Assembly: GCF_003443735.1 (NCBI RefSeq)
Contig: NZ_CP031969.1
Span: 5,766,001-5,830,000, forward strand
DNA: 64,000 nucleotides
Source of the DNA: Streptomyces sp. CC0208
GTDB taxonomy: Bacteria; Actinomycetota; Actinomycetes; Streptomycetales; Streptomycetaceae
Direction: 5' to 3'
The notes beneath the pieces were generated by a model that saw nothing but the letters and a program-made list of their open reading frames with translations, ran no database searches and was not told the DNA's origin. Shown here piece after piece: positions 44,170 to 53,182 of the stretch (position 1 is its first letter; every line of letters begins with the position of its first letter). The position numbers and the translations under genes were made by a program.

Positions 44170-45063
44170 TTAACCCTTCACTCCGGTCAGCGTGACGCCC
44201 TCGACGAACGCCTTCTGCGCGAAGAAGAACACGAGGATCACGGGGGCCATGACCAGCACGGTCGCGGCCATGGTGAGGTTCCAGTCGGTGTGGTGCATGC
44301 CCTTGAAGGACTCCAGGCCGTAGCTCAGCGTCCAGGCGCTCTGGTTCTCCGAGGCGTAGATCTGCGGTCCGAAGTAGTCGTTCCAGGCGTAGAAGAACTG
44401 GAACAGGGCCACGGCCGCGATCCCGGGCTTGGCCATGGGCACGACGACCTTCAGCAGGGTGCGCAGATCGCCGCAGCCGTCGACCTTGGCCGCGTCCACG
44501 TACTCGTTCGGGATCGTCATCAGGAACTGCCGGAGCAGGAATATCGAGAACGCGTCCCCGAACGCCATCGGGATGATCAGCGGCCACAGGGTGCCGGACA
44601 GTCCGAGCTGCTTCGCCCAGAACAGGTACATCGGGATGATGACCACCTGGGGCGGCAGCATCATCATCGAGATGACCAGCATCAGGGAGAGATTGCGGCC
44701 CCGGAAGCGGAACTTGGCGAGCGCGTACGCCACCGGGATCGACGACACGACCGTAAGGACTGTTCCCAGTCCCGCGTAGACCAGCGTGTTGCGCCACCAG
44801 GTCAGGAAACCCGGGGTGTCGAAGACCCGCCTGTAGTTGCCCCACTCCCAGGTGTGCGGGATCAGGTCGCGGCTGAGTGCCTGGCTGTCGCTCATCAGCG
44901 AGGTCAGGAACACGAACACGAAGGGGAGGGTGAAGAAGAGCGCGGCGGCGATGCCGAGCGAGTGGATCGCCACCCACTCCAGCAGGGCCTTGCGGCGGGC
45001 CGTGCGCTCGGCGGGCGAGGCGGGGGTCTTCAACTCCACCGGGCGGTCCAGTACTTGGGTCAT
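44170..45063 (-). CDS. csnG: Chitosan-oligosaccharide ABC permease (CsnG)
   Basis: A 297-residue MalG-type permease with six transmembrane helices (first at about residues 34-54) and the EAA loop EYVDAAKVDGCGDLRTLLKVV with the conserved Gly that docks the ATPase. No ATPase gene is in the operon, so it probably uses the shared MsiK, as most Streptomyces sugar importers do. It starts two bases after the csnF stop. Confidence 0.92.
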   Translation of the reverse strand: MTQVLDRPVELKTPASPAERTARRKALLEWVAIHSLGIAAALFFTLPFVFVFLTSLMSDSQALSRDLIPHTWEWGNYRRVFDTPGFLTWWRNTLVYAGLGTVLTVVSSIPVAYALAKFRFRGRNLSLMLVISMMMLPPQVVIIPMYLFWAKQLGLSGTLWPLIIPMAFGDAFSIFLLRQFLMTIPNEYVDAAKVDGCGDLRTLLKVVVPMAKPGIAAVALFQFFYAWNDYFGPQIYASENQSAWTLSYGLESFKGMHHTDWNLTMAATVLVMAPVILVFFFAQKAFVEGVTLTGVKG

Positions 45064-45065
45064 GG

Positions 45066-46007
45066 TCAGTCACCTGCCTGGATGAGACCGCCCCGGCGCC
45101 GCATCAGGAACGCGGTGAACACCATCGACAGGGCGAAGAGGACGAGGGCGACGACACACGCGGAGCCGTAGTCGAAGCGCTGGAAGCCGAGGTTGTAGAC
45201 GAGCTGGGGGAGGGTCAGCGTGGACTTCTCCGGATAGCCGGGCTCGAACTGCGTGCCCGCGCCCTGGATCACTCCTGAGGCGACCTTCCCGGCGATCAAC
45301 GGCTGTGTGTAGTACTGCATCGTCTGGATCACACCGGTGACGACGGCGAACATCACGATCGGCGAAATGTTGGGAAGGGTTACATACCGGAAGCGCTGCC
45401 ACGCCGACGCCCCGTCCAGCTCGGCGGCCTCGTACTGCTCCTGCGGCACATCCAGCAGCGCGGCCATGAAGATGACCATCAGGTCGCCGATGCCCCACAG
45501 GGCGAGCAGGGTGAGGGCCGGCTTCGACCAGGTGGGGTCGTTGAACCAGCCGGGGGCCGGGATGCCGACCTTCTCCAGGATCGAGTTGACCGGTCCGGTA
45601 CCGGGGTTGAGCAGGAAGGCGAAGGCCATGGTGGCGGCGACGGGCGGGGCCAGGTAGGGGAGGTAGAACAGCGTCCGGAAGACCCCCGTGCCCGTCTTGA
45701 TCTTCGTGATGAGCAGACCGACGCCGAGTCCGAAGACGACCCGGAGGGACACCATCACCACGACCAGCCACAGGGTGTTGCGCAGGGCGGGCCAGAAGAA
45801 GGGGTAGTGCTCGAAGACGTAGGTCCAGTTCTTCGTCCCGCTCCAGGTCGGCGGCTTGAAGCCGTCGTAGTGCATGAACGAGAAGTAGACGGTCGAGAGC
45901 AGCGGATAGGCGAAGAAGACCGTGAAGCCGATCAACCAGGGCGACATGAAGGCGGCCGTACGAAGCGCCGACCGGCGGCGCTTCGAGGCCAGAGTGACGG
46001 TGCTCAT
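45066..46007 (-). CDS. csnF: Chitosan-oligosaccharide ABC permease (CsnF)
   Basis: A 313-residue MalF-type permease. The ATG at 46007 gives MSTVTLASKRRRSALRTAAF, then a first helix PWLIGFTVFFAYPLLSTVYF; the EAA motif reads EQYEAAELDGASAWQRFRYV. Six helices in total. It begins two bases after csnE, so it is co-translated. Confidence 0.92.
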   Translation of the reverse strand: MSTVTLASKRRRSALRTAAFMSPWLIGFTVFFAYPLLSTVYFSFMHYDGFKPPTWSGTKNWTYVFEHYPFFWPALRNTLWLVVVMVSLRVVFGLGVGLLITKIKTGTGVFRTLFYLPYLAPPVAATMAFAFLLNPGTGPVNSILEKVGIPAPGWFNDPTWSKPALTLLALWGIGDLMVIFMAALLDVPQEQYEAAELDGASAWQRFRYVTLPNISPIVMFAVVTGVIQTMQYYTQPLIAGKVASGVIQGAGTQFEPGYPEKSTLTLPQLVYNLGFQRFDYGSACVVALVLFALSMVFTAFLMRRRGGLIQAGD

Positions 46008-46009
46008 CG

Positions 46010-47365
46010 CTACTTCGCCTGCGCGATGTCCGTGTCGATCTGCCGGGCCGCGTCGGCGAGGCCCTTCTTCAGGTCGGTGACCTTGCCGCTCTCGTAGGCG
46101 TAGCCGAGGTCCTGGACGGTGGTCAGGTAGACACCGCCGTTGATCGAGGACGGGGCGGTCGTCGAGTTCGGGTTCGCCGCGATGTCGAGGAAGGTCTTGA
46201 AGCGCGGGTCGTACTTCAGCTTCGGGGACTTCAGGGCCGCGAGCGTCGAGGGCACGTTGTGGATGGCGTTGGAGAAGCCGACCACCGCGTCCGTGTCGGT
46301 GGTGATGTACTTGAGGAACTCCCAGGCCGCGTTCTGCTTGGTGCTGTTGGCGGCGATGCCGGCGATGGTGCCGGTGATGTAGCCCTTGCCGTACTGGTCG
46401 GCCTGGTCGTCGGGGACGGGCAGCGGGGCCACGCCGATGTCGAAGCCGGGCTTGGCGTCCACGGCCATGCCCAGGCGCCACTCACCGTCGAGCTGCATGG
46501 CGACCTGGCCGGTCTGGAAGGGGTGCTTGGGGCCCCACTCGTCGCCGAGCCCCGCGCGGTACTTCTCCAGCTTCTGGTACCCGCCCAGCCCGTCGACGAG
46601 CTTCTTCTGGAGGGTGAAGGCGGCGGTGACGGCCGGGTCGGTGGCGATCGTGGACTTGCCCGACTTGTCGAAGTAGGTGGGCGAGAACTGGCCCATGTAG
46701 TGCTCGGTCGTGGTCTCCCAGCCGTGGTAGTTCGGCATGAAACCGAGCTGCTTGTAGGTGCTGCCCTGCGTGATCGTCAGCTTCTTGGCGTCCGTCTCGA
46801 ACTCGGACCACGTCTTGGGTGGACTCGTGATGCCGGCCTTCTCGAACGCCGTCTTGTTGTAGTAGAGCCCGTAGGCGTCTCCCAGCAGCGGTGCGGCACA
46901 GCGGTCGCCGTCGAACTGCGTGTACTGGTTCATCGCGGCCGGGAAGGTGGTGTCCGGGTCGATGCCCGACTTCTTGAAGAACGGGTTCAGGTCGACCAGC
47001 GCGCCCGAGGAACAGAACTTGCCCACGTTGTTCGTGGTGAACGACGAGATGACGTCCGGGGCCTTGTCGCCGCCCGTGCGCAGCGCCTGGTTGATCTTGT
47101 CGTCGGTCATGTTGCCGACGACGTTGACGTGGATGTTGGGGTGCGCCTTCTCGAATCCGGCGACCAGTGCCTTCACCCCCGCCACCTCGGAGTCCGCGCT
47201 CCAGGCGTGCCAGAAGTTGATGGTCGTCTCCTTCGAGGCGTCGTCGTCGGCGCCGGAGGAGGACTGTCCGGTACAGGCGGTGGTGACGAGCACGGCGGAC
47301 ACGGTCAGGGCAAAGGCCGCTTTTCGGGCGGATGAGGGTATGGCGGAGGAGATGGCTGTGCGCAT
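46010..47365 (-). CDS. csnE: Chitosan-oligosaccharide binding lipoprotein (CsnE)
   Basis: A 451-residue family-1 solute-binding protein. The signal peptide ends in VLVTTAC, with Cys31 the probable lipidated residue (the -3 residue is Thr, a weak lipobox). The mature part begins Ser/Asp-rich and shows ETTINFWHAW and NPHIHV-type strands of sugar-binding proteins. It captures oligomers outside the membrane and hands them to CsnF/CsnG. Confidence 0.9.
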   Translation of the reverse strand: MRTAISSAIPSSARKAAFALTVSAVLVTTACTGQSSSGADDDASKETTINFWHAWSADSEVAGVKALVAGFEKAHPNIHVNVVGNMTDDKINQALRTGGDKAPDVISSFTTNNVGKFCSSGALVDLNPFFKKSGIDPDTTFPAAMNQYTQFDGDRCAAPLLGDAYGLYYNKTAFEKAGITSPPKTWSEFETDAKKLTITQGSTYKQLGFMPNYHGWETTTEHYMGQFSPTYFDKSGKSTIATDPAVTAAFTLQKKLVDGLGGYQKLEKYRAGLGDEWGPKHPFQTGQVAMQLDGEWRLGMAVDAKPGFDIGVAPLPVPDDQADQYGKGYITGTIAGIAANSTKQNAAWEFLKYITTDTDAVVGFSNAIHNVPSTLAALKSPKLKYDPRFKTFLDIAANPNSTTAPSSINGGVYLTTVQDLGYAYESGKVTDLKKGLADAARQIDTDIAQAK

Positions 47366-47419
47366 GACGGGGTCTCCCAGGGACGGGCGGTGAGATGAGG
47401 GTGTGGGGGAGTACGGGGG

Positions 47420-48613
47420 TCAGCGCGAGGTGTCGAAGACCTCGTCGCGGGTGGCCGCCAGCGCGCTCTCCAGCGCGCCGCGCAGCACGGGGTGTGCACG
47501 GACGGCGCCGACGACCAGCCGGGGCCGGGAGGCTGCCAGCTCCTCCAGCTCGGCCTGGACGAGGGCGCGCAGGGTGTCGCCGCCGGCGGTGAGCGAGGCA
47601 CCGCTGAGGACGACGAGTTCGGGGTCGAGGACGGAGACGAGGGAGGCGAGACCGGTGGCCAGACGGGTGGCGTAGGTCTCCAGGAGCAGCCGGCCCAGGA
47701 CGGTGTCCTCGGTGGCGGCCCGCTCGACGAGGGCGGCGGCGACGTCGGCGTACGGTCCCGAGGGGATGTCCGTCATGCCGAGCTCTCGGGCGAGGTGGGG
47801 GATGGCCTGGGAACCGGCGAGCTCCTGATAGCCACCACTGTTGGCCTTGGTCACCTGCCGCACCAGAGGCGCTCCGGGAACCGGCAGGAAACCCACCTCT
47901 CCGGCGCCCCCGGTCCAGCCGCGGTGCAGCCGTCCGCCGAGGACCAGGGCGGCACCGAGACCGCCCTCGTTCCACAGCAGTACGAAGTCCTCGTGTCCGC
48001 GGGCTGCCCCGAGCCGTTGCTCGGCCACGGCGACGAGGTTGACGTCGTTCTCGTACTCGACCGGCATCGGCAGCGCGGCGGCGAGTTCGTCGAGGAGGGT
48101 CGGGCTGTGCCAGCCGGGGAGGTGGGAGGCGTAGCGCAGCCGGCCCGTGCCCGGGTCGAAGGCGCCCGGGGTGCCGATGACGAGCCGGTGGACGTCGCCC
48201 CGGGCGAGCCCCGCCGCCTTCACCGCACCGTCGAGGGCGTCGGTGACCTGCCGTACGACGGGCTGGGCGGGCCGGCGTCCCGGGGTCGGCAGTTCGTAGG
48301 AGCCCACCGTGCGGCCGGTGATGTCGGCGACCGCGGCGAGGACACGCTCGGGGGTGACGTCGAGCCCGGCGGCGTACGCGGCGCTCGGGTCGACCTCGTA
48401 GAGCTGGGCGTTGGGGCCCGGCCTGCCCTCGGTGGTACCGGTGGCGAGGACGAGCCCGGAGGCCTCCAGGCGGGCCAGGAGCTGGGACGCGGTCGGCTTG
48501 GACAGGCCGGTGAGCTTGCCGATCCGGGTCCGGGAGAGGGGGCCGTGCTCCAGCAGGAGGTCGAGCGCGGCACGGTCGTTCATGGCGCGCAGCGTGCGTG
48601 GTGTGCCTGCCAT
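47420..48613 (-). CDS. csnR: ROK-family repressor of the csn operon (CsnR)
   Basis: A 397-residue ROK regulator: winged helix (about 10-70; GPLSRTRIGKLTGLSKPTAS is the HTH) and a sugar-kinase-like domain (about 85-395) with glycine-rich loops. The usual ROK zinc-site cysteines (CxCGxxGC) are not visible, so it may lack that zinc site. It is the first gene of csnR-E-F-G-H-K, the order known in S. coelicolor, where CsnR represses until chitosan oligomers appear. A palindromic operator lies 50 bp upstream. Confidence 0.92.
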   Translation of the reverse strand: MAGTPRTLRAMNDRAALDLLLEHGPLSRTRIGKLTGLSKPTASQLLARLEASGLVLATGTTEGRPGPNAQLYEVDPSAAYAAGLDVTPERVLAAVADITGRTVGSYELPTPGRRPAQPVVRQVTDALDGAVKAAGLARGDVHRLVIGTPGAFDPGTGRLRYASHLPGWHSPTLLDELAAALPMPVEYENDVNLVAVAEQRLGAARGHEDFVLLWNEGGLGAALVLGGRLHRGWTGGAGEVGFLPVPGAPLVRQVTKANSGGYQELAGSQAIPHLARELGMTDIPSGPYADVAAALVERAATEDTVLGRLLLETYATRLATGLASLVSVLDPELVVLSGASLTAGGDTLRALVQAELEELAASRPRLVVGAVRAHPVLRGALESALAATRDEVFDTSR

Positions 48614-48662
48614 GGGTGCCCCTCTCCGTGACTGCCGGACGACTTTACTGTCCGGCGACTGT

Positions 48663-48677
48663 TAGGAAGGTTTCCTA
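48663..48677. promoter_or_regulatory. CsnR operator palindrome
   Basis: TAGGAAGGTTTCCTA: perfect 6-bp arms around GGT, placed 50 bp before the csnR start. It resembles the AGGAAA-TTTCCT box I recall for CsnR sites. The minus-strand copy TAGGAA could also serve as the -10 element, so binding would occlude RNA polymerase. Confidence 0.8.
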
Positions 48678-48734
48678 TCGGATGCACCGGAACTTAGGTC
48701 TGGACCACCTGTCCGTCAAGGGGGGAACGGCAAA

Positions 48735-48774
48735 CCGCCCCCGCAGGAAACGGAGTCGTTACCTGCGGGGGCGG
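48735..48774 (-). terminator. Terminator after the secreted-protein gene
   Basis: A 13-bp perfect stem, CCGCCCCCGCAGG (48735-48747) with its complement (48762-48774), and a 14-nt loop, 21 bp past the stop of the secreted-protein gene. On the minus strand it is followed by TTTGCC. It also separates that gene from the csnR promoter. Confidence 0.85.
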
Positions 48775-48795
48775 TGGAGAAGCGGGGGAAAGCGC

Positions 48796-49635
48796 CTACC
48801 GGACGTCGATGAAGTCGCCGGGGGCCGTCGCCGAGCCGGTGGTGGCCGTACCCGTGAAGACGTAGCGGTAGTAGCCGTCCTTGGTGGCCGTAGTCGTCGT
48901 CTTCAGCGCGCCGCCGGTTCCGGAGGTCACCGTCTTGACGGTGGTGTAGGTGTTGGTGCCCTTGGCGCGGAACTGGAGGGTTGCCTTCTGGGAGGTGTAA
49001 CCCGTGTACCTTCCGGCCTCCCAGTCGGCCCGGGTCAGCTTGCCGGTGACCGTGATGGTCCCGCCCTTCTTCACCGGCTCGGGCGCCGCGTCGGCGGTGA
49101 GCTTCGCCGCGCGCTTGACCTGGACGCCGCTGCCGAGGGGGCCCCATGCGTCGAAGGCGTAGCCGAGGTGGATGTGGCCGTCGGAACCGTCGTTGTCCTG
49201 GTCCATCGTGCTGTAGAGGCCGGCCGCCTTCCAGGTGGTGGCGTCCGAGGCCGAGTACAGGGTGTCCTCGGGGGCGATCACCAGGGTCTCCTTGCACGAC
49301 TCGGTGACGGTGGTGTCCGTCGTCGCGGTCGTCGTGCAGGTGGGCATGTCCTCGGGCTCGATCTCGTTCGACATCCTGCTGAGTGTGCCCCGGTAGAGCA
49401 GGACGCCCGCGAAGGTGGTCTTGTAGTCGACCGTCAGATCGGAGGGGCGGGTCAGGGTGTACGTCACCGGCACCTTCACGGCGGCGGTGGTGCCGACGGT
49501 GACCGCCTTGCCGTTGTTGACCGTGACGGCGGAGAAGACCAGGTCGGGCGAGGTGGTCGCGGACGCGGCGGGTGCCAGCAGACCGGTTAGAGCCAGGGCA
49601 CCGGAGACGGCGGTGCCTATGGCGAGCTTTCTCAT
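48796..49635 (-). CDS. Secreted beta-rich hypothetical protein
   Basis: A 279-residue exported protein. Signal peptide of about 25 residues (MRKLAIGTAVSGALALTGLL, ending ASA). The mature part is Thr-rich with beta-strand character; one Cys pair (about residues 100 and 113), a DQDNDGSDGHIH stretch that could bind calcium, and a C-terminal Ig-like domain (PVKKGGTITVTGKL...KDGYYRYVF). The ATG at 49635 has GGGGAA before it. Function unknown. Confidence 0.8.
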   Translation of the reverse strand: MRKLAIGTAVSGALALTGLLAPAASATTSPDLVFSAVTVNNGKAVTVGTTAAVKVPVTYTLTRPSDLTVDYKTTFAGVLLYRGTLSRMSNEIEPEDMPTCTTTATTDTTVTESCKETLVIAPEDTLYSASDATTWKAAGLYSTMDQDNDGSDGHIHLGYAFDAWGPLGSGVQVKRAAKLTADAAPEPVKKGGTITVTGKLTRADWEAGRYTGYTSQKATLQFRAKGTNTYTTVKTVTSGTGGALKTTTTATKDGYYRYVFTGTATTGSATAPGDFIDVR

Positions 49636-49786
49636 GTGTTTCCCCACATTCGAAACGGGCCCCTGGGCGTTGCGCTCCAGAACAAGGGCCCGCTGTGTGG
49701 GTGACCCTAGATGATCACCGGATGTGGCCGGAATGGGGGGTTCACGTGAAGAGGGTGAGAATCCGGGCGGCTCTCCGTCAGGCCGG

Positions 49787-50890
49787 CTACTTCGGCGCCG
49801 GACGCTGAACCGGTGCCGACACGAGCGGGGAGGCCGCCGCAGACTGCGGCGACTCGGAGTTGGCGAAGACCGACGGGGCCGCGACCGCCGCGGCCGGGTC
49901 GGCGGACTCCTCGTCGGCGGGGACGGTCGCGCCGCCGACGATACGGATGTCCGCCGCGTCGAAGGCGCGCTTGACGCGCCAGCGCAGCTCGCGCTCGACC
50001 GTGAGGGACTTGCCGGGCATCGTCTTGGCGGAGACCCGCACGACCATGGAGTCCAGCAGGACGCTGTCCAGGCCGAGGACCTCGATCGGGCTCCACAGGA
50101 GCTCGTTCCAGGGCTCCTCCTTGCTCATCTTCTCGGCGACCTCGCCCAGCACCCGCTTGACCTTGTCGAGGTCCTCGGAGGCCCGCACGGTCACGTCCAC
50201 GCCGGCCGTCGCCCAGCCCTGGGAGAGGTTGCCGATGCGCTTGACCTCGCCGTTGCGGACGTACCAGATCTCGCCGCTGTCGCCGCGCAGCTTGGTCACC
50301 CGGAGGCCGACCTCGATGACCTCGCCGGAGGCCACGCCCGCGTCGATGGTGTCGCCGACGCCGTACTGGTCCTCCAGGATCATGAAGACACCGGAGAGGA
50401 AGTCCGTGACGAGGTTGCGGGCGCCGAAACCGATCGCCACACCCGCGACACCGGCCGACGCCAGCAGCGGGGCCAGGTTGATCTCGAAGGCGCCGAGGAT
50501 CATCAGGGCCGCGGTGCCCAGGATGGCGAAGCTGGCCACCGAGCGCAGCACCGAGCCGATCGCCTGCGAGCGCTGGTGACGGCGCTCGTTGTTGACGAGC
50601 AGACCGCCGATCGAGGTGCCGTCGACCGCCTGGGCGGTGCGGTTCATCCGGTCGATCAGCTTGGTGATGGCCCGCCGCACGACCATTCTCAGCACGCCGG
50701 CGATCACCAGGATCAGCAGGACCCGCAGACCGATCGCCAGCCAGGTCGACCAGTTCTGCTCGACCCAGCTCGCGGCGTTCGTCGCGCTCTCCTGGGCGTC
50801 CTGGAGACTCGGCACGGCCGGCGTCGAGGTGTCCGAGGGGGACGGCGACGGCGACGGACTCGCGGCCAGTAGGACGGCGGACAAGGACAC
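49787..50890 (-). CDS. MscS-family mechanosensitive channel
   Basis: A 367-residue channel: a Ser/Pro-rich N-terminus, TM1 (about 50-70), TM2 (about 113-133), and pore helix TM3 (LASAGVAGVAIGFGARNLVTDFLSG), followed by the beta domain and the alpha/beta C-terminal chamber. The Gly/Ala packing of TM3 is the MscS signature. It would release solutes on hypo-osmotic shock. GGAGG lies eight bases before the GTG. Confidence 0.92.
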   Translation of the reverse strand: MSLSAVLLAASPSPSPSPSDTSTPAVPSLQDAQESATNAASWVEQNWSTWLAIGLRVLLILVIAGVLRMVVRRAITKLIDRMNRTAQAVDGTSIGGLLVNNERRHQRSQAIGSVLRSVASFAILGTAALMILGAFEINLAPLLASAGVAGVAIGFGARNLVTDFLSGVFMILEDQYGVGDTIDAGVASGEVIEVGLRVTKLRGDSGEIWYVRNGEVKRIGNLSQGWATAGVDVTVRASEDLDKVKRVLGEVAEKMSKEEPWNELLWSPIEVLGLDSVLLDSMVVRVSAKTMPGKSLTVERELRWRVKRAFDAADIRIVGGATVPADEESADPAAAVAAPSVFANSESPQSAAASPLVSAPVQRPAPK

Positions 50891-51172
50891 GGCAGGTACC
50901 TCCAGGTGCTGCGTCTGCCTTCCGGTACGGCGGTCAAGGTCACGAAAAGGTCACCGGTAAGGCAGGCACACCACACTAACGGTGCATCGTGTGTGGATCG
51001 TTGCAATGTTCAGGGGAGAGACGGCTCTCACCTGGGGATGAAGAAAGGTGTGGTCGAAAACACTCCCAGCCCGTTACCGGGACATGGTGGCGTTTCTCCC
51101 GGCCTAGAGGGGAGACTGACTGCAGTTCGTCCCGGCGCGAGCCACGCGCCGCCGACGCCCAAGGAGGCATCC

Positions 51173-51709
51173 GTGCCGCATGTCCTGGTACTCAACGCGT
51201 CGTACGAGCCCCTCGGCGTCGTACCGCTCCGCCGCGCGCTCGTCCTCGTCCTGGAGAACAAAGCGGTCTCCCTTGAGGAATCCGGCGCCTACATGCACAG
51301 CGCGACCGTCACAGTCCCCGCACCCAGCGTGGTCCGGCTCAAGCGATTCGTGCGGGTCCCCTATCGGGGGCCCGTTCCTCTCACCCGCAGGGCGCTCTTC
51401 GCCCGCGACGGGGGCCGGTGCATGTACTGCGGTGGCGTCGCAACCAGCGTCGACCACGTCATCCCGCGCAGCCGCGGGGGCAAGCACGTCTGGGACAACG
51501 TGGTGGCGTCCTGTCGCCGGTGCAACCACGTGAAGGCCGACCGGCATCTGTTCGAGATCGGCTGGCGGCTGCGCCACAAACCCGCTCCGCCCACCGGTCT
51601 GGCCTGGCGCATCATCGGCACCGGGCACAGGGACCCGCGCTGGCTGCCGTACTTGCAAGCGTACGGCGCGGAGGACGCCATGGCCCGGATCGACGGCATC
51701 TCAGCCTGA
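51173..51709 (+). CDS. HNH endonuclease
   Basis: A 178-residue nuclease. The HNH core is complete: CMYCGG, VDHVIPRSRGGKHVWDNVV and CRRCNHVKADR, giving a zinc-binding CxxC pair and the catalytic His. The N-terminal part (VLNASYEPLGVVPLRRALVLVL) is typical of stand-alone actinobacterial HNH proteins. AAGGAGG is 5 bases before the GTG at 51173. Natural role unknown, probably DNA repair or recombination. Confidence 0.92.
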   Translation: MPHVLVLNASYEPLGVVPLRRALVLVLENKAVSLEESGAYMHSATVTVPAPSVVRLKRFVRVPYRGPVPLTRRALFARDGGRCMYCGGVATSVDHVIPRSRGGKHVWDNVVASCRRCNHVKADRHLFEIGWRLRHKPAPPTGLAWRIIGTGHRDPRWLPYLQAYGAEDAMARIDGISA

Positions 51710-51757
51710 CGACGATCCGGGCCTTTGTGTTGCCGCACACAGCGGCTCGGATCCGGC

Positions 51758-51782
51758 CCCGGAGGCCCCCCGCGCCTCCGGG
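51758..51782. terminator. Bidirectional terminator, HNH / ABC permease
   Basis: CCCGGAGGC (51758-51766) and GCCTCCGGG (51774-51782) form a perfect 9-bp stem with a 7-nt loop, in the 90-bp gap between two convergent genes. There is no U-run on either side, common for Streptomyces. Confidence 0.65.
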
Positions 51783-51799
51783 ACCGGAAGATCAGCGCG

Positions 51800-53182
51800 T
51801 CAGCTGTGCCGGAGTTCCGCGGGGCGGACCGAGCGGCGCAGCAGCGGCAGTGACGTGGCGGCGGCCAGCAGACAGGCCGCGTACACCGCGAGCGGGACCA
51901 GGAGAGCGGCGTACGGCAGGGCCGTGCCCGACCGCTGCGCGGCCAGTGACGCGTACCAGAAGCCGATCGCCGTACCGCCCAGGCCCGCCACCGCGACCGC
52001 GGGAGCCAGCGGCAGCGCGGTCTCCAGGAGCAGCGCCCTGGCCAGCACCCGGTGCGGCACCCCGGCGGCGACCTGGGCGGCCAGCCCCCGGCGCCGGGTG
52101 GCGAGGGACTCGACGGTGCCCACGGCCAGCCCCGTCACGGTCAGCGCGAGGGCGACGAGGATCGCGGCGGCCGTCAGGTCGATGCCGGTCGTGTAGTACC
52201 CCAGGTCCGTCGACAGCGTCCCCTCGCGGCGCATGGTGTGCAGGGTCTCCAGCAGCACCTGGCGCACGCCCACGAAACCCGCCCCCACGACCGTCACCAG
52301 CAGCACCGCGGCGTGCGTGCGGGCGGCTGCCCACGGGTCCTCCCGCAGCCGTTCGGCCGCGATCAGCAGTGCGGGGCTCTGGGCCCGGGACGCCAGGGCC
52401 CCGCCCAGCCGCCGGGCCGTCGTACCGGCCAGCGACACCGTCGCGACCCCGACGAGCAGGACCACGACGAACAGCGCGGGCGGCCCGAGGGCGAGGCGGA
52501 CCGGGCGGCCGGTGAACGACGACACGCCGACGAGCAGTCCCGCGACCCCGAGCAGCGCGCTCACCGCCCGCAAAGCCCGCCCCGGACCCCACACAGGCCG
52601 TACCCGCCGGACCCAGCCCAGCGGTGAGGCCACCACGCGTCGCAGCGACAGCGCGCTCACGGCCGCCCCCAGCACCGGTACGGCCACGGCGACCAGGGCG
52701 ATCCCGGTCCAGGCGAGCGCGGTGGGCCGGGCCCACAGGTGCAGCAGCAGCGGTACGCCGAGGGCCGTGGCGGTCAGCGAACCCGCCAGGCAGGCCGGCC
52801 CCGACTCCAGCGCCGCGATCCGCCGCACCTGCCACGCACCGGCCCCCGCCAGCCGCAGCGTGGCCAGCCGCCGGTCCCGGTGCACCGCACCGAGGCGCGC
52901 GCACTGCCCGAGGAACCCGAGCACCGGGACGAGCAGCAGCCCCATGACGCACCCCACGTTCCGCCGGTCGCTCGCGGAGTTGAGCAGTCCGTCTCCGAAG
53001 GACACGGAGTAGTACCCGTCCAGGGAGTTCAGCGCGACGATCGCCAGCCCGATCCCCGTCGCGAGCCCCGCCCCGCCGGCCGTGAGCCCGATCCGCCACC
53101 ACTCCCGCCGGTCGGAACCGCGGGTCAGCAGCCAGGCCATCCGCAGATCGGCGCCCCAACGGGCTGCCGAGCCGGCGCTCAT
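51800..53182 (-). CDS. FtsX-like ABC transporter permease
   Basis: A 460-residue membrane protein with roughly eight to ten helices, including a duplicated permease core (first around residues 30-50, last at about 430-450). It lacks the large outside domains of the permeases at 22-28 kb. Its ATG overlaps the stop of the ATPase gene (ATGA). It probably forms a homodimer with that ATPase. Exported substrate unknown; PadR-linked systems of this form often give resistance to antibiotics or envelope stress. Confidence 0.87.
   Translation of the reverse strand: MSAGSAARWGADLRMAWLLTRGSDRREWWRIGLTAGGAGLATGIGLAIVALNSLDGYYSVSFGDGLLNSASDRRNVGCVMGLLLVPVLGFLGQCARLGAVHRDRRLATLRLAGAGAWQVRRIAALESGPACLAGSLTATALGVPLLLHLWARPTALAWTGIALVAVAVPVLGAAVSALSLRRVVASPLGWVRRVRPVWGPGRALRAVSALLGVAGLLVGVSSFTGRPVRLALGPPALFVVVLLVGVATVSLAGTTARRLGGALASRAQSPALLIAAERLREDPWAAARTHAAVLLVTVVGAGFVGVRQVLLETLHTMRREGTLSTDLGYYTTGIDLTAAAILVALALTVTGLAVGTVESLATRRRGLAAQVAAGVPHRVLARALLLETALPLAPAVAVAGLGGTAIGFWYASLAAQRSGTALPYAALLVPLAVYAACLLAAATSLPLLRRSVRPAELRHS

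Noticed and set aside
42908..45073. Apparent fusion giving a kinase of more than 1000 residues
   Set aside because: The part upstream of 42907 is an out-of-frame reading of csnH and csnG. The kinase starts at GTG 42907 with the phosphate-binding motif right after it.
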